Source: Curvularia sp. ZM96
Lineage: Eukaryota > Ascomycota > Dothideomycetes > Pleosporales > Pleosporaceae
Length of the DNA: 64,000 nt
Direction of reading: 5' to 3'
NCBI GenBank assembly: GCA_022457065.1
Contig: JAJGBQ010000007.1
Coordinates: forward strand, 1,302,001-1,366,000
Positions 1 to 10,094 of this stretch are shown piece after piece (positions within the stretch are counted from its first letter, which is position 1; each line of letters starts with the position of its first letter). The position numbers and the translations under genes were made by a program. The notes beneath the pieces were generated by a model. That model searched no databases, had not been told where the DNA came from, and saw only the letters and a list, made by a program, of their open reading frames with translations.

Positions 1-1
1 C

Positions 2-1311
2 CAACTGTACGAGTACCTATCGCGATCCATTGCGCCTGAAATTTTTGGTCACGTGGATGTCAAGAAGGCACTCCTTCTCCAGCTCATCGGTGGTGTCACA
101 AAAGAAGTGGGCGACGGCATGCGCATCCGTGGTGACATCAACGTCTGCTTGATGGGTGATCCTGGTGTGGCCAAATCCCAATTGCTCAAGTACATCACGA
201 AGGTTGCACCCCGTGGTGTCTATACAACCGGTCGCGGTAGCAGTGGTGTCGGTCTCACTGCGGCCGTCATGCGTGACCCCGTCACAGACGAGATGGTACT
301 TGAGGGAGGTGCTCTTGTCTTGGCCGACAATGGCATGTGCTGTATTGATGAATTTGATAAAATGGATGACAGCGATAGAACCGCTATTCATGAAGTCATG
401 GAACAACAGACGATCTCCATCAGCAAGGCAGGCATCACAACCACCCTCAACGCACGTACATCGATTCTTGCAGCTGCCAACCCGCTGTATGGCCGCTACA
501 ACCCTCGTCTGTCGCCTATCGAGAACATCAACCTTCCCGCTGCGCTTTTGTCTCGTTTCGACGTTCTTTTCCTCATCCTTGATACCCCTGCGCGCGACTC
601 GGACGAAGAGCTCGCTCGCCACGTTACCCACGTCCACATGCACAACGCCCATCCCGAAGCTCCTGGAGGTATTGTCTTCAGCCCTGCCGAAGTACGACAG
701 TGGGTTGCACGTGCTAGATCCTACCGACCAACTGTACCCAAGGAGGTTGCCGACTACATGGTAGGCGCCTATGTCCGCATGCGTCAGCAACAGAAGCGTG
801 ATGATGGCAGCAAGAAGGCCTTTACGCACACTTCGCCGCGTACGCTCCTGGGTGTGCTCCGTCTTGCCCAAGCTCTGGCACGTCTTCGATTTGCTGAAGA
901 GGTCATTTCGGAGGATGTCGACGAGGCCCTACGCCTTACAGAGGTTAGCAAAGCTAGTCTCTATGCCGACGAGAACCGTAGGGATGATCATACTCCTAGC
1001 AGTAAGATCTATCACCTTATCAAGTCTATGGAGGCTAGTGGTGCTGCCGCTGTTGGCGATGGTACCAGGGGTGAACTTGATCTTCGCAGAGTCAGGGAGA
1101 GAGTGCTGGCCAAGGGTTTCACTGCCGACCAATTCGAATCGGCCATTGATGAATACGCTATGCTTGATGTAAGTTTTTGGCAGCAGACAGTTGTCTACGG
1201 CTTGCTAACGTTGTTCAACAGGTTTGGCAAACAACCGGTGAAGGAACACGACTTGTCTTCATCGAGGCAGGTATGGAAGATGAGGATATGGATGCCGATA
1301 ATGACTTCTAG
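2..1311 (+). CDS. MCM7: MCM7 replicative helicase subunit, 3' part
   Basis: This is the C-terminal part (418 residues visible) of a minichromosome maintenance protein, and the 5' end lies outside the window. Exons are <2-1168 and 1222-1311; the intron has donor GTAAGT, branch GCTAAC and acceptor ACAG. Visible motifs are the Walker A loop GDPGVAKSQLLKY, the Walker B CIDEFDKM, and the arginine-finger box SRFDVLF. The segment GHVDVKKALLLQLIGGVTK resembles Mcm7 more than other Mcm2-7 paralogues. In eukaryotes Mcm7 is one of six AAA+ subunits of the CMG helicase that unwinds DNA at replication forks in the nucleus. The protein ends in an acidic tail (MEDEDMDADNDF). MCM family membership is certain; the Mcm7 assignment rests on these local signatures. 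Confidence 0.93.
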
Positions 1312-1858
1312 ATTATGCATAGGAAAGGAGCATAGCCGCTGTGGATGTAGGAGTTTCTGGGTACGGCGTACGAAGGCGTTGGATATCCAAGCGACGCTTA
1401 GGGCATTTATATTGTATTTGCAGCTATCTGCAGGTTTCCGCATAGCTTACAACCAAACAATTGTATCCCAATGTCTGCACTGAACGCTTTGGGATGAGTG
1501 TCGTGTGGGCTGGCTGTATAATCACATGCCAAGGCTGGCATCTGCAGACTGGCATCATAGCGGCATGAACCATCGCGGGGTCTTTAGCGAAAAGTGGAAG
1601 GGCTTCGCAAATGCAGGATACCATCCCACCGTCCACATCAGTTCAGGCCCTGTTCGATGCTTGCAAATTGTTGCGCTTTTCCCGAGTCTTGTTCCCGGAA
1701 TTACCTTCTAGAATAGGCTTACCTCCAACCACGATTCTTGCGCCTTCGCGGTTAGTAAACAACCACGATAAGCCTGCGCCAGCTTCCACTTGGCCTCTAT
1801 CCATCCCCGGAGACGTTGCGCATGCCCTAGACTCTGCAACTAGATTTACATCGCAACC
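1312..1858. other. Intergenic region between MCM7 and the Shr3 gene
   Basis: This 547-bp stretch holds the 3' region of MCM7 and the upstream region of the next gene on the same strand. Short ORFs here on both strands have no recognisable content. No RNA gene or repeat was seen. Confidence 0.5.
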
Positions 1859-2585
1859 ATGGCACCCGTCGCAGCAAACAACTTTGCGCAATTCATGGTA
1901 GTGGGACGTATGTAGACCCCTCAGTTCAGCCTCAGCCTCAGCCGCCGCCTTGCAGCGCAAACCCCAGTCGCCTACATACATCCTCAATTGCGCATACGAA
2001 GCTGCTCCTAACAAACACACAGCAACATGTTTTTTCCTCGGCATCCTGTTCGCGCAATTGCCCTACGACTACAATGTCTTGTGGGCGACACCCGATGATC
2101 GCGCCTCATACTTTGACATTCTCGAGTCGCACATCAAGTTTCTCTACGCCTCACCCCCGATCGTGTCTCGGATCCTCAATCTCGTCATTGGTACCGGCCT
2201 CCTCGGCTTTCTGATCAAGCTCTTCAAGCCCAACCAAGCCAACATGCTGTTCGACGGCGCATCCCTCGTCCTCTACATGGCCGGCATAACCGTCTACCTA
2301 ACCAACATCGTCAAGGGTTTCAGGGTCGTGACAGCCGGTATCTACGGTGACATGGACAAGGCTACCCCCGGCGAGATTAGCGAGGAGGATATGGGCGATT
2401 ATATCTCCAGGGAGGATACGCTGAGGGTTTTCGCTGCCAGCAATACGATTCTTGCGCTAGTACTTGTGGGCGTACTAGTACTGCAGGCGGGTCAGTGGTA
2501 TGCTAAGCGGGTGGAAGAGCAGGAGATTCAAGAGATTGAGCGTTTGGCTGAAGAGAAGAAGGGGGCGGGAAAGAAGAAGCAGTGA
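1859..2585 (+). CDS. SHR3: Shr3-type ER membrane chaperone for amino acid permeases
   Basis: The exons are 1859-1907 and 2023-2585, giving 203 residues. The intron starts GTATGT and ends CACACAG. The spliced N-terminus reads MAPVAANNFAQFMVVGPTC followed by FFLGILF, which restores the first hydrophobic segment; without the intron the ORF starts in non-hydrophobic sequence. Four hydrophobic segments are visible, followed by a charged C-terminal tail rich in Glu and Lys (EEQEIQEIERLAEEKK) that ends KKKQ. Known Shr3 proteins are four-helix ER proteins that keep amino acid permeases from aggregating and help load them into COPII vesicles; the charged tail is the cytosolic part. Topology and tail match, and length is close to the yeast protein. 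The family call is good; client specificity cannot be read from sequence. Confidence 0.85.
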
Positions 2586-3337
2586 AAAAGTGTTCCTTTC
2601 TTTTTCGAATTGGACAAGGCAAAATGCCGCCGTGAGATTGATAGTAGGATGTTTTGGATACCTTTTATCTCATGAAGGTCATTTTTATCGTTTTGGGATA
2701 TGGTTGGGGGCTATGCAGGATTGCATGCGTATGGGTCCAGGTTCCTATCTTGGAATGCCATATACCTAGGTAAAGGATAATGGAAAGGCGTGGACATGCA
2801 TATTCCGCTTTTTTTGAGCCATGTAGTGTCAGATTATGTCCTAATCACTTCTATATTGCACCCTTTTGCCCCGTGTGTATTTGTTGCAGGAGTATGACAA
2901 CATAGGTGAGTTTAGGGCATTGTCATAACGTTTGCTGAGACTGCAGTATGGAACATCGTATCGCAGGAAATACACAGTGCCATGAGTGATACATGCCATG
3001 AATGCTACATGTCGTGACTGCAAGATGCAAGATGCCATGAGTGCTTGATCCCAAGCTGTACCAGAATCACTGATCACTTAACTCTCTCACTCTGTCTCTG
3101 ATATCTAAACTCAAGCTTCCATGCATCCTTCGTTGCTGCAAACACGTGTGTCTGATGTAAGCCACGCAATCTCGTGGCACTGGCACAGGGTCCACTTGTT
3201 TGCACCTTCCTTGTTTCCCTGATAAATCACCCTGGGGCAAGCCCACGTCTACATTGCAACTCCTTAATTGAAGCTTGCCTTCACAGACCAAACATCTGCT
3301 CTGCCGCCTGAACCACTGGATCCGAAACCTGTTCAAC
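2586..3337. other. Intergenic region
   Basis: This 752-bp stretch follows the Shr3 gene and precedes the RRM-like gene. It is AT-rich near 2600-3080. No convincing ORF, RNA gene or repeat was seen. Confidence 0.5.
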
Positions 3338-4680
3338 ATGACGCGTAGTCTCCTTGATCGTCAGTTAACAACCATCACAGATATCCTGAGGGAGAGTGAG
3401 CGACGTGGAGCAAACCCACGGGGCTTGGCTGACAAACATCCGCAAGCTACGCCAGCAAAACGCAATGAAGGGTCAGAGAACGCAGCCTCCATCACAGCTA
3501 GGGCGGTATACAAAGATTCAGAAAGAACTGCCATGGCTTCACAGTCAAAAGGTACGCGTCCCAAGACATTACCAGACCAGCATACAGAGATTACCATTAA
3601 AGTGCGCCTGCTAACATTCATGCCATGAAGACGTGCACATGAAGCAGCATGCCATGACCAGCGGCAGGGATGCCGAGGATATGGACAACCCAAGACGAAT
3701 GCTCAAGGAGCTCGAGCGAGATTCACGAGAACGACATGCCGAGAGAGAAAATGCTGGATTCGGTGATTTGAAGCGTAAAGACATGTCCGGATCAGTCCCG
3801 ACCATGAGCCAATATGACGCTGTCGGAGACGGCCCAAAAGAGTTACCCCAAGAATCGAATCGACGGTGTTGGACTGCAAAGACCTTAGACACTGGTCATA
3901 ACGAGACTAGTCATCTCACTGGCTTGAAGGCTATGCTCACAGACATCAAAGAGGAGAGACAAGCGTTAGGTCTAGACGCATACCAAGGTACTGCATCCGT
4001 TCTTGAGGCCGCCTTTGAGAGATCGACAACCACACATTCGCGTTTCCACCCATTAGCGCCCCAACACACGTTGCGTACTAGCGAGCCCATGTCTGCTTCC
4101 TATGCGGCTACAACAACCTGTCGGCACTCCAGACCACCCATGGCTGACGCGTTAGATCCGGAGACTATCCCATATGCTGTGGCGCTCATGCTTGAGAGTG
4201 CTGGTTGCAAGTGGGAAGAAGTCATGGGTTGGACCCTGTATCTATTCAGCAGCGGCATGGACGAGTATAGGGCCAAGCAAGAGAGGGAACAAAGGACTAA
4301 GGAAAAGGAAGTGTTCGACGCTATCATGACACGCTTTCTAGCAGTCGAGGAGAAGCGCCGTGCAGTCGAGAAGGAACCGTTCGCTACTCGTCTCATTCTC
4401 TCCAACCTCGCTGCTGACGTCGAACGAAAGTCCATCTATCAGTTCTTTTCGAAATACCAAAGAGACATGTAAGCTCAGTAACCGGCTGGATTGTACTCAA
4501 ATAGTTGCTGACCCAGATGCTTCTAGTTGCGATATCACCCTGCTTCCTGAGCGCGATCCTGTCAAGCGGACGAGAACGGCCTATGTCGACATGTCTTCTA
4601 GGACGGCTGCAGTCTGTGCTTCATTTGAGTTTGGATACATCTTCGGGCTGAAAGTCGGGATCAAGCTGGCGGTTGAGTGA
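3338..4680 (+). CDS. Hypothetical protein with C-terminal RRM-like fold
   Basis: The predicted exons are 3338-3551, 3631-4468 and 4527-4680, giving 401 residues. Intron 1 is GTACGC...CTGCTAAC...GAAG and intron 2 is GTAAGC...GCTGAC...CTAG; both keep the frame. Residues 1-270 are hydrophilic, charged and probably disordered. A Lys/Glu-rich helical stretch follows (around EYRAKQEREQRTKEKEVFDA). The last 75 residues look like an RNA recognition motif: an RNP2-like strand RLILSNL, then helix VERKSIYQFFSKY, a second strand CDITLLPE, and an RNP1-like strand RTAYVDM. The RNP1 is divergent and lacks the usual aromatic pair, so RNA binding is not assured. I do not recognise an orthologue. Start and splice choice are predictions; the first ATG of the open frame was used. 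Confidence 0.6.
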
Positions 4681-6721
4681 GTAACCGAGGCAGATACACG
4701 TGAATGTGATTTTCGAACGTGGCATATATGTACTGTGAGTAAGCCCGGGTGGCTTGCGTAGTATGTACTGTGAAAGTTTAGGGCGTGCTGTCATTGTACC
4801 GGAGATGCGAAGTAGAAGTAAAAGAACAACCAAGGACCAACTAACAACGTCATTGAGCCCCCTCTTCTCATACAAGACCGAACTTTATCCATGCTTCCAC
4901 TGAGTTTCCAGCATCCATGCGTACATCAAGCCATGTGACGCTATGCACGGTACAGACGGTATTCCGCTAGTCCGCAACCCTAAAAATCAGGGGCTTGGAT
5001 TCGCGCTTCCGCCATGAATCTGTAACTCTCCCGGATCAACGTCCAGGTTGCCACGAGGGCAAGGGAAAATGGGGAAAAAGCAAAACTCATGACTAAGGGA
5101 ATCATGGATTTCCATTCTGTCGGTATTCGGTTCTAGAGGATGCCGTGTTTCCGACATGAATCGCTTCGCTACTCCTAGTAGATCAGAGCTTCATGTCAGG
5201 TCTTTGCGTTGTTTCACGTCAGGAGAGAGAAGAGAGAATGAAAGGAGGCTAAGAAAGGGGGGCGACTGCAAAGGAAGAGGGTGCTGGGCGTTGAGTAATG
5301 GATTGATAGGTCATAGCGTGACGTTTCTTGCACTCGATTTATTGACATGACAACTTGGGGTGTGCATGTGCTTGGATGTACAGAACAAGAAACGGTAACG
5401 TCGCAGCTTTCGTACAGAAAGCGAGAAGTTTCAAGCCTTTTGGGATGGGGAGGCTTGAAACTAGGGGAAGTTCCGCGTGGTAAGCGAGTAAGGGTCCTAA
5501 GGGAACAGAGATGCGGAGAGGAAAGAAGCCAAATGGTTGGCGAACAGGCCGGAGAAAGCGAACGGAATGGGATGGGGAGGTCGCAACGCCAGTGGCGGGA
5601 CGGGGAAAGGCAGACGGCGATCTGCACGCACCAGTGACATTTGCCATCACAAACTACGCCTACTTCGTAGTATGTACTACACCTAGTTGGCTGCATCCTG
5701 AACCATTTAATAGTAAGATGGCAGGTTTTTGGCCCCCCCAGGTTGAGCAACTGCTGAAGGCGATGGCTCCTCACGCCACAATTGGCGTTGGGTAAACGGG
5801 TGGCCAATTTCCAGCGCCCGTTCGGCTATGTCCTGCTATCCCACTGTCCGAGATGCCCCTTTGGGCAAAGAGTTTTGTTCAGCTCAATTTAGCGGGCTAG
5901 CATCGGTGAACAAAAAAAAAAGCCAAACGGATCATCGGTTTTTCAGACCATGGCTCGACGAGAGTGGGTAATGAGCCAACCACTTGTGGTGTTCGAGAAC
6001 CCTGGCTCAGTCGCTTGCACTGGCGACGCGCGATGCATGATGTACTCAGGGTTTGGCCCATCCCATGTCCGATCTCGCTCTTGCTATGTGATGTGTGTCG
6101 TTCGCGCTGTCTTGCGCCCAGACGATGCCCAAGCGCAGGTACGCTCTTCTGGTGTTTTGCCTTTGTAACATACGCGCAGCAATTCCGATCGCTCGGGATG
6201 TGGAGCGATGGGATGGCGTAATCTTTACTAGATTAAGTATCGCACATCACACATAGTACGCGTGTGTTCTAGTAGGTCGTCTGCGGATGAGCATCGCGTA
6301 GATTAAAAACGGGCTCTGTGACACTATGCGACGAAGGGCCTGCACGAGGCAAGTGGATTGGCTCGTCGGTGCCTGACGGGCGCATGACAATGAACAAACA
6401 CTAGCTTCCCCCGGGATCACAAGTAAAGTAGCAGGGACGATGTTGCCGGCCCGCCATTCAGCATAGCACATTCAAGTGGCGTTTCACTTCATTTAGCACG
6501 GGATTTGTAAGAGAACCCATTGAACCGGATTATGGCCGTCCCCCGGGTCTAACTAGTATGTGTGGTGCCTTTGTGTTTGAAATTCTAGAAAATAAGCCGT
6601 CGCCTCGTCATTGCTGTTCCCCTGGTTCCTTTTTCTTTTTGTGAGGTCGTTCATCTCATCGTGGTGGAGAAGCGCCGACCTACCCTGATCCATGTATCCG
6701 CGTTGCGCTCTCTGATTGAAG
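4681..6721. other. Gene-poor intergenic region (2.0 kb)
   Basis: Several overlapping ORFs exist on both strands between about 5150 and 6470, the longest 197 codons on the minus strand at 5214-5807. They lack recognisable motifs, overlap each other in other frames, and are of low complexity. An A-run occurs near 5911. I see no supportable gene here. Confidence 0.45.
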
Positions 6722-8136
6722 ATGGGATCAAACTTTGTCAACATCGACCCAGCCCTGGAGAAGGAAACTCGGGTGAGTAAGCAGAAGACGAGTCACTGGC
6801 CGATATCGCATGGTTGACGTCCTCTAGGTGCCTCTCGGCCTCGGTATAACGATCGGCTTGACAGTACTGTCGTGCTCCACAGTGGCTCTTCGGCTTTACA
6901 CAAAGTAGGCTCGCTCGTATGATCAGTACTTCCTGGTTCTAACAATCATCTAGGAAAGTCATTCTGCGCCATGTCCGGAGTGACGATTATGTCATCCTCC
7001 TGGCCCAGATCCTCGGCTTGGGTCTCGCTGCCGTGAATATTATATGCTTCACTGTTGGCGGCATAGGGCGGCACATTCAGTTTGTTCCCGACAAATTGCA
7101 CATGTTTCTGAAGGTAGGACAGAGTCTATATGCGAAAAGGCGTACTGCGGGTCACTGACTTGGAACAAATAGCTGGTTTATTCAGCCATGGCAATTTACA
7201 ACGCGACCCAAATTGCCACCAAGATATCCCTTTTGCTGCAATACAGACACATCTTCCCAAGCCAGACCATGCGGATCATATGTAATTGGGGTGTGGGATT
7301 CCTCCTAGTGTGGGGAGTCGGACAGCAGTAAGTTCATATACATATGGAAATACTCTCGGCGTTGAAGCTTACATGCTATTTCCAAGGATATACACTGCGT
7401 GCGCCTGCGGAATCATGCAACTCATAAGTCCAAAGCAGGTGGCTTGCATCCGGCCAGACATGTGAGCAACCCAACACTGGTGTCCGACAAGTATTTCAGC
7501 TTGTTAATCGAGGCGCAGACCATTCTTGATCAACGGTGTCATGAACATGCTTACAGACTTTGCCATTCTTCTTATCCCGGTCAAGCCTATTGTTGGTTTA
7601 CAAATCAACACTTTGCGCAAGATATACCTCTTGGTAGTCATGTGCTTCGGTCTCGTGTAAGTGTCGTTGTTTCCAACCCTTCGCTGTTGGACGAGACTGA
7701 CCCTACTAGTGTTTGTGCCATCTCAGCCATAAGACTCGGCCTGCTCACCAACACCAAAAAAGACACTACAGACGGAACGTGGGATATGGCCGTAACAGCT
7801 TACCTGTCGATCATGGAGACGAACCTCGGCATAATATGTGCATGTGTGCCCACGCTACGCCCGCTCGTCAAGAAGATTGCCCCCGTCCTGGTCGGCTCAT
7901 CCAACAGAGACAATACTGGCTACGGAAAAAGCAGCAGACTCGATGAAGAAGGCACGCGGAGACACAAGAGTGCAGCGGACGGCTCCATCTACATACAAAA
8001 CGAAGTCAATCTTCACAGCGCAACCGAGCTTAGGACACCTTCCAAAAGTGTCAAGGATCCTTATGCTATTGAAGACCGGTCATCAGATGAGATAAGCCTG
8101 CAGCAGCTTCGGCCGTCTGGCTCGGGCAATGTGTAG
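6722..8136 (+). CDS. Fungal rhodopsin-domain integral membrane protein
   Basis: Seven predicted exons (6722-6772, 6828-6904, 6954-7113, 7173-7327, 7387-7461, 7519-7656, 7710-8136) give 360 residues. All six introns have GT-AG ends and keep the frame. The product has about seven hydrophobic segments. It carries hallmarks of the fungal rhodopsin-domain (SAT4-like) family: SDDYVILLAQILGLGLA near helix 2, IYNATQIATKISLLLQY in the middle, NMLTDFAILLIPV in helix 5, and the signature ETNLGIICACVPTLRPL in helix 7. The C-terminal 80 residues are a hydrophilic tail. Many members of this family in plant-associated fungi are orphan plasma-membrane proteins without demonstrated ligand; some carry an extracellular CFEM domain, absent here. 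There is no retinal-binding Lys that I can assign. Function unknown. The neighbouring Tc1-type repeat begins 0.6 kb downstream. Confidence 0.82.
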
Positions 8137-8741
8137 TATGGGATTTTGTATAGTATCTGAAGACGAACATGACGACTGATATACCCGTAATATGTTCATG
8201 ACTTAAACTTAGAGTAATAGAATCATCATAGTAATTCCATATTCTTATGTTGGAACTTCTTTTGTATCTGTTCTATAGTCCAATTGCTTTTCTCTGCCCG
8301 TCCAAAGGAACAGGAGAGCACTCCGCTTTCCTATTCTATCAGGGTCTACGCTGTACCCATTCGTCCCCAAGCTCTCTGCACGGAAAGACAGGAACCACAC
8401 GCTAGAACGGAACGAGAGGCACGAGCGGGAACAAGATAGACTTGCTCAAGCTGGTTTGGTCCCTTTAGAGCAAACGAGATGCAAACTAACCAGACCGCGA
8501 ACTTGTGCCATTGACCGCGATGCGTTAGGCTCCCGCCAGGCTATTTGAACGCGCGAGTGTGATTTCCCGTGCATCAAGGCACGTTGAACATACGAGCTCA
8601 CGGATATAAAGTTTAGCCATGAACCTCTATATGTAGGTAGGATTAAGGTTCTTATGTGCGGTACTTTGTGCTGCCTCCCGCATGGAGAAGTTGACAGGGC
8701 CCATAGCTATGGATGACGCTAGGGGGACTGAGCGAGATAAG
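8137..8741. other. Intergenic region between the rhodopsin-domain gene and the Tc1-type element
   Basis: This 605-bp region has no recognisable gene. It ends at the TA target dinucleotide (8742-8743) of the mobile element. Confidence 0.5.
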
Positions 8742-8743
8742 TA

Positions 8744-8766
8744 CAGCCACGCGTCAAAAGTTTCGC
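8744..8766 (+). repeat. Left terminal inverted repeat of the Tc1-type element
   Basis: It pairs with 10070-10092. The two copies share CAG at the tip and TCAAAAGTTTCGC; most differences between them are C/T or G/A. Confidence 0.75.
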
Positions 8767-8815
8767 CTCGCTAGCTCCCCCACCACCCCACCACCAATAA
8801 CAATCAATATTTTGA

Positions 8816-10048
8816 ATGCCCACCACCAATTCTACAGTGCGTCAATTCAGCCGTAAGGTATCCCAAAATGTTCGCCGTGGCCCAAATATAACAATACACG
8901 AGCGTAATATCGCGATAGGGATGTTAGATAGTAGTTACAGTATAGCTAAAGTTACTGCTACCTTTCACCGTAATCCCTCCACCATCCGCCGCCTCCACCA
9001 AAAGTACTCCACCACCGCAACGACTACAGATAAACCTCACAGCAGCCGTCCCACGATACTATCAAGGCATCAGAAGAAGATAATCTATCGCGCAGCACGT
9101 CGAGTGCCTAAAATAGAGTACAAAGACCTTATTAAAGCTGCAACTATAGTACAACCTAATAGGACACCTTCACGCCCACCTAGCAAGTCCACGCTTTATC
9201 GTATGCTCCGCAAGCTCAATATAGTCAAATATCGCTGCAAAAAGCGCCCAAAGCTAACGCCACAACATACTCGCAAGCGCCTACAGTTTGCTAGACGTTA
9301 TCACCGTTTTCCTTAGCATCGCCGTATAGTCAAGTTCTCAGACGAGTGCTCTATTCAGAAGAGTTCTCACCAAGAACAGGAGTAGTACTTCAGATATCCA
9401 GAAGAAAAATAGAAAGCCCGCATAATTACTCAAGTAACTACAGGTAAAATTAAATCACAGATAGTATAGGGGGCTATCTAGCTAGATAAACGTGGGCGTG
9501 GTCGGCGCAGTCCACTAGTAATAATAGATAGGGATACTAATGCCGCTAGTAGTAGCTACACCAGCCAAAGTTACATTCAAGTCCTTCGTAAAGGTCTTCT
9601 ACCTTCATACAGAACTTCTCAATTATTCATACAGGATAATGCGCGCATACACACCTCTAGAGTCGTCCAGACTTTCCTTACTAATCACCAGATCACGACA
9701 CTTGACTAGCCAACGTACTCACCCGATCTCAACCCTATTAAGCACCTCTAGTAGCTACTAAAACGACGCATAAACAAATTCTACCCACAATATAACAATT
9801 ACAGCCAAACTAAGGAGCAGTAGGGTGGCTTTTATCATACTCTAAAAGACTACTAGCAGAGGATACCACACAGACGGATAGAAGGCTTAATTACGTCAAT
9901 ACCGCGCCGCCTTGCGGCTTGTAGAGCTGCGCGCGGGTAGCAGACAAAGTACTAGTACTCAGGAAAATATTACATGTCTCAAAATCAAATTCTATACAGT
10001 TTTGGTGGAGTTATCACTGATTTTATCATGGCTGATCAGTTTTGGTGA
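8816..10048 (+). pseudogene. Tc1-family transposase with 12 in-frame TAG codons
   Basis: The first 166 codons are open and encode a helix-turn-helix DNA-binding region (SYSIAKVTATFHRNPSTIRRL) and a second basic helix-turn-helix region, as in Tc1 transposases. The same frame continues to a TGA at 10046 and then contains 12 stops, all TAG: 9314, 9383, 9410, 9467, 9479, 9707, 9749, 9752, 9821, 9854, 9938 and 9953. The catalytic core is still readable: FSDECS (first Asp), FIQDNARIH (second Asp) and SPDLNPIKHL. In the last motif the third catalytic residue, Glu in Tc1 proteins, reads Lys (GAG to AAG). All visible damage is G-to-A on this strand. Several TAGs sit where Tc1 proteins carry Trp. Not functional as read. 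Confidence 0.85.
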
Positions 10049-10069
10049 TGGTGGTGTTTCGCTTGGCGT

Positions 10070-10092
10070 GCGAAACTTTTGATCTAGTACTG
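10070..10092 (-). repeat. Right terminal inverted repeat of the Tc1-type element
   Basis: It is the inverted partner of 8744-8766. It ends in CTG before the TA at 10093-10094. Confidence 0.75.
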
Positions 10093-10094
10093 TA

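Larger units (their letters stand above)
8744..10092 (+). mobile_element. Tc1/mariner-type DNA transposon, inactivated
   Basis: The element is about 1.35 kb and is flanked by TA dinucleotides (8742-8743 and 10093-10094), as expected for TA-target duplication. The ends begin CAG and finish CTG. The outer 23 bases at each end are imperfect inverted repeats sharing the core TCAAAAGTTTCGC. A single transposase reading frame spans most of the interior (8816-10048) and is broken by amber codons. The element is a dead relic in its present form. Confidence 0.85.

Noticed and set aside
17..871. 284-codon minus-strand ORF opposite MCM7
   Set aside because: It is an antisense shadow of a highly conserved coding exon; no motifs of its own.
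5214..5807. 197-codon minus-strand ORF in the 4.7-6.7 kb gap
   Set aside because: Cys/Ser/Leu-biased sequence with no recognisable motif, overlapped by ORFs on the other strand; no splice-supported extension found.
9314..9955. Amber codons in the Tc1-type transposase as reassigned or readthrough codons
   Set aside because: The catalytic acid is also changed and all changes are G-to-A, so mutational damage explains the data better; kept only as a minor alternative.
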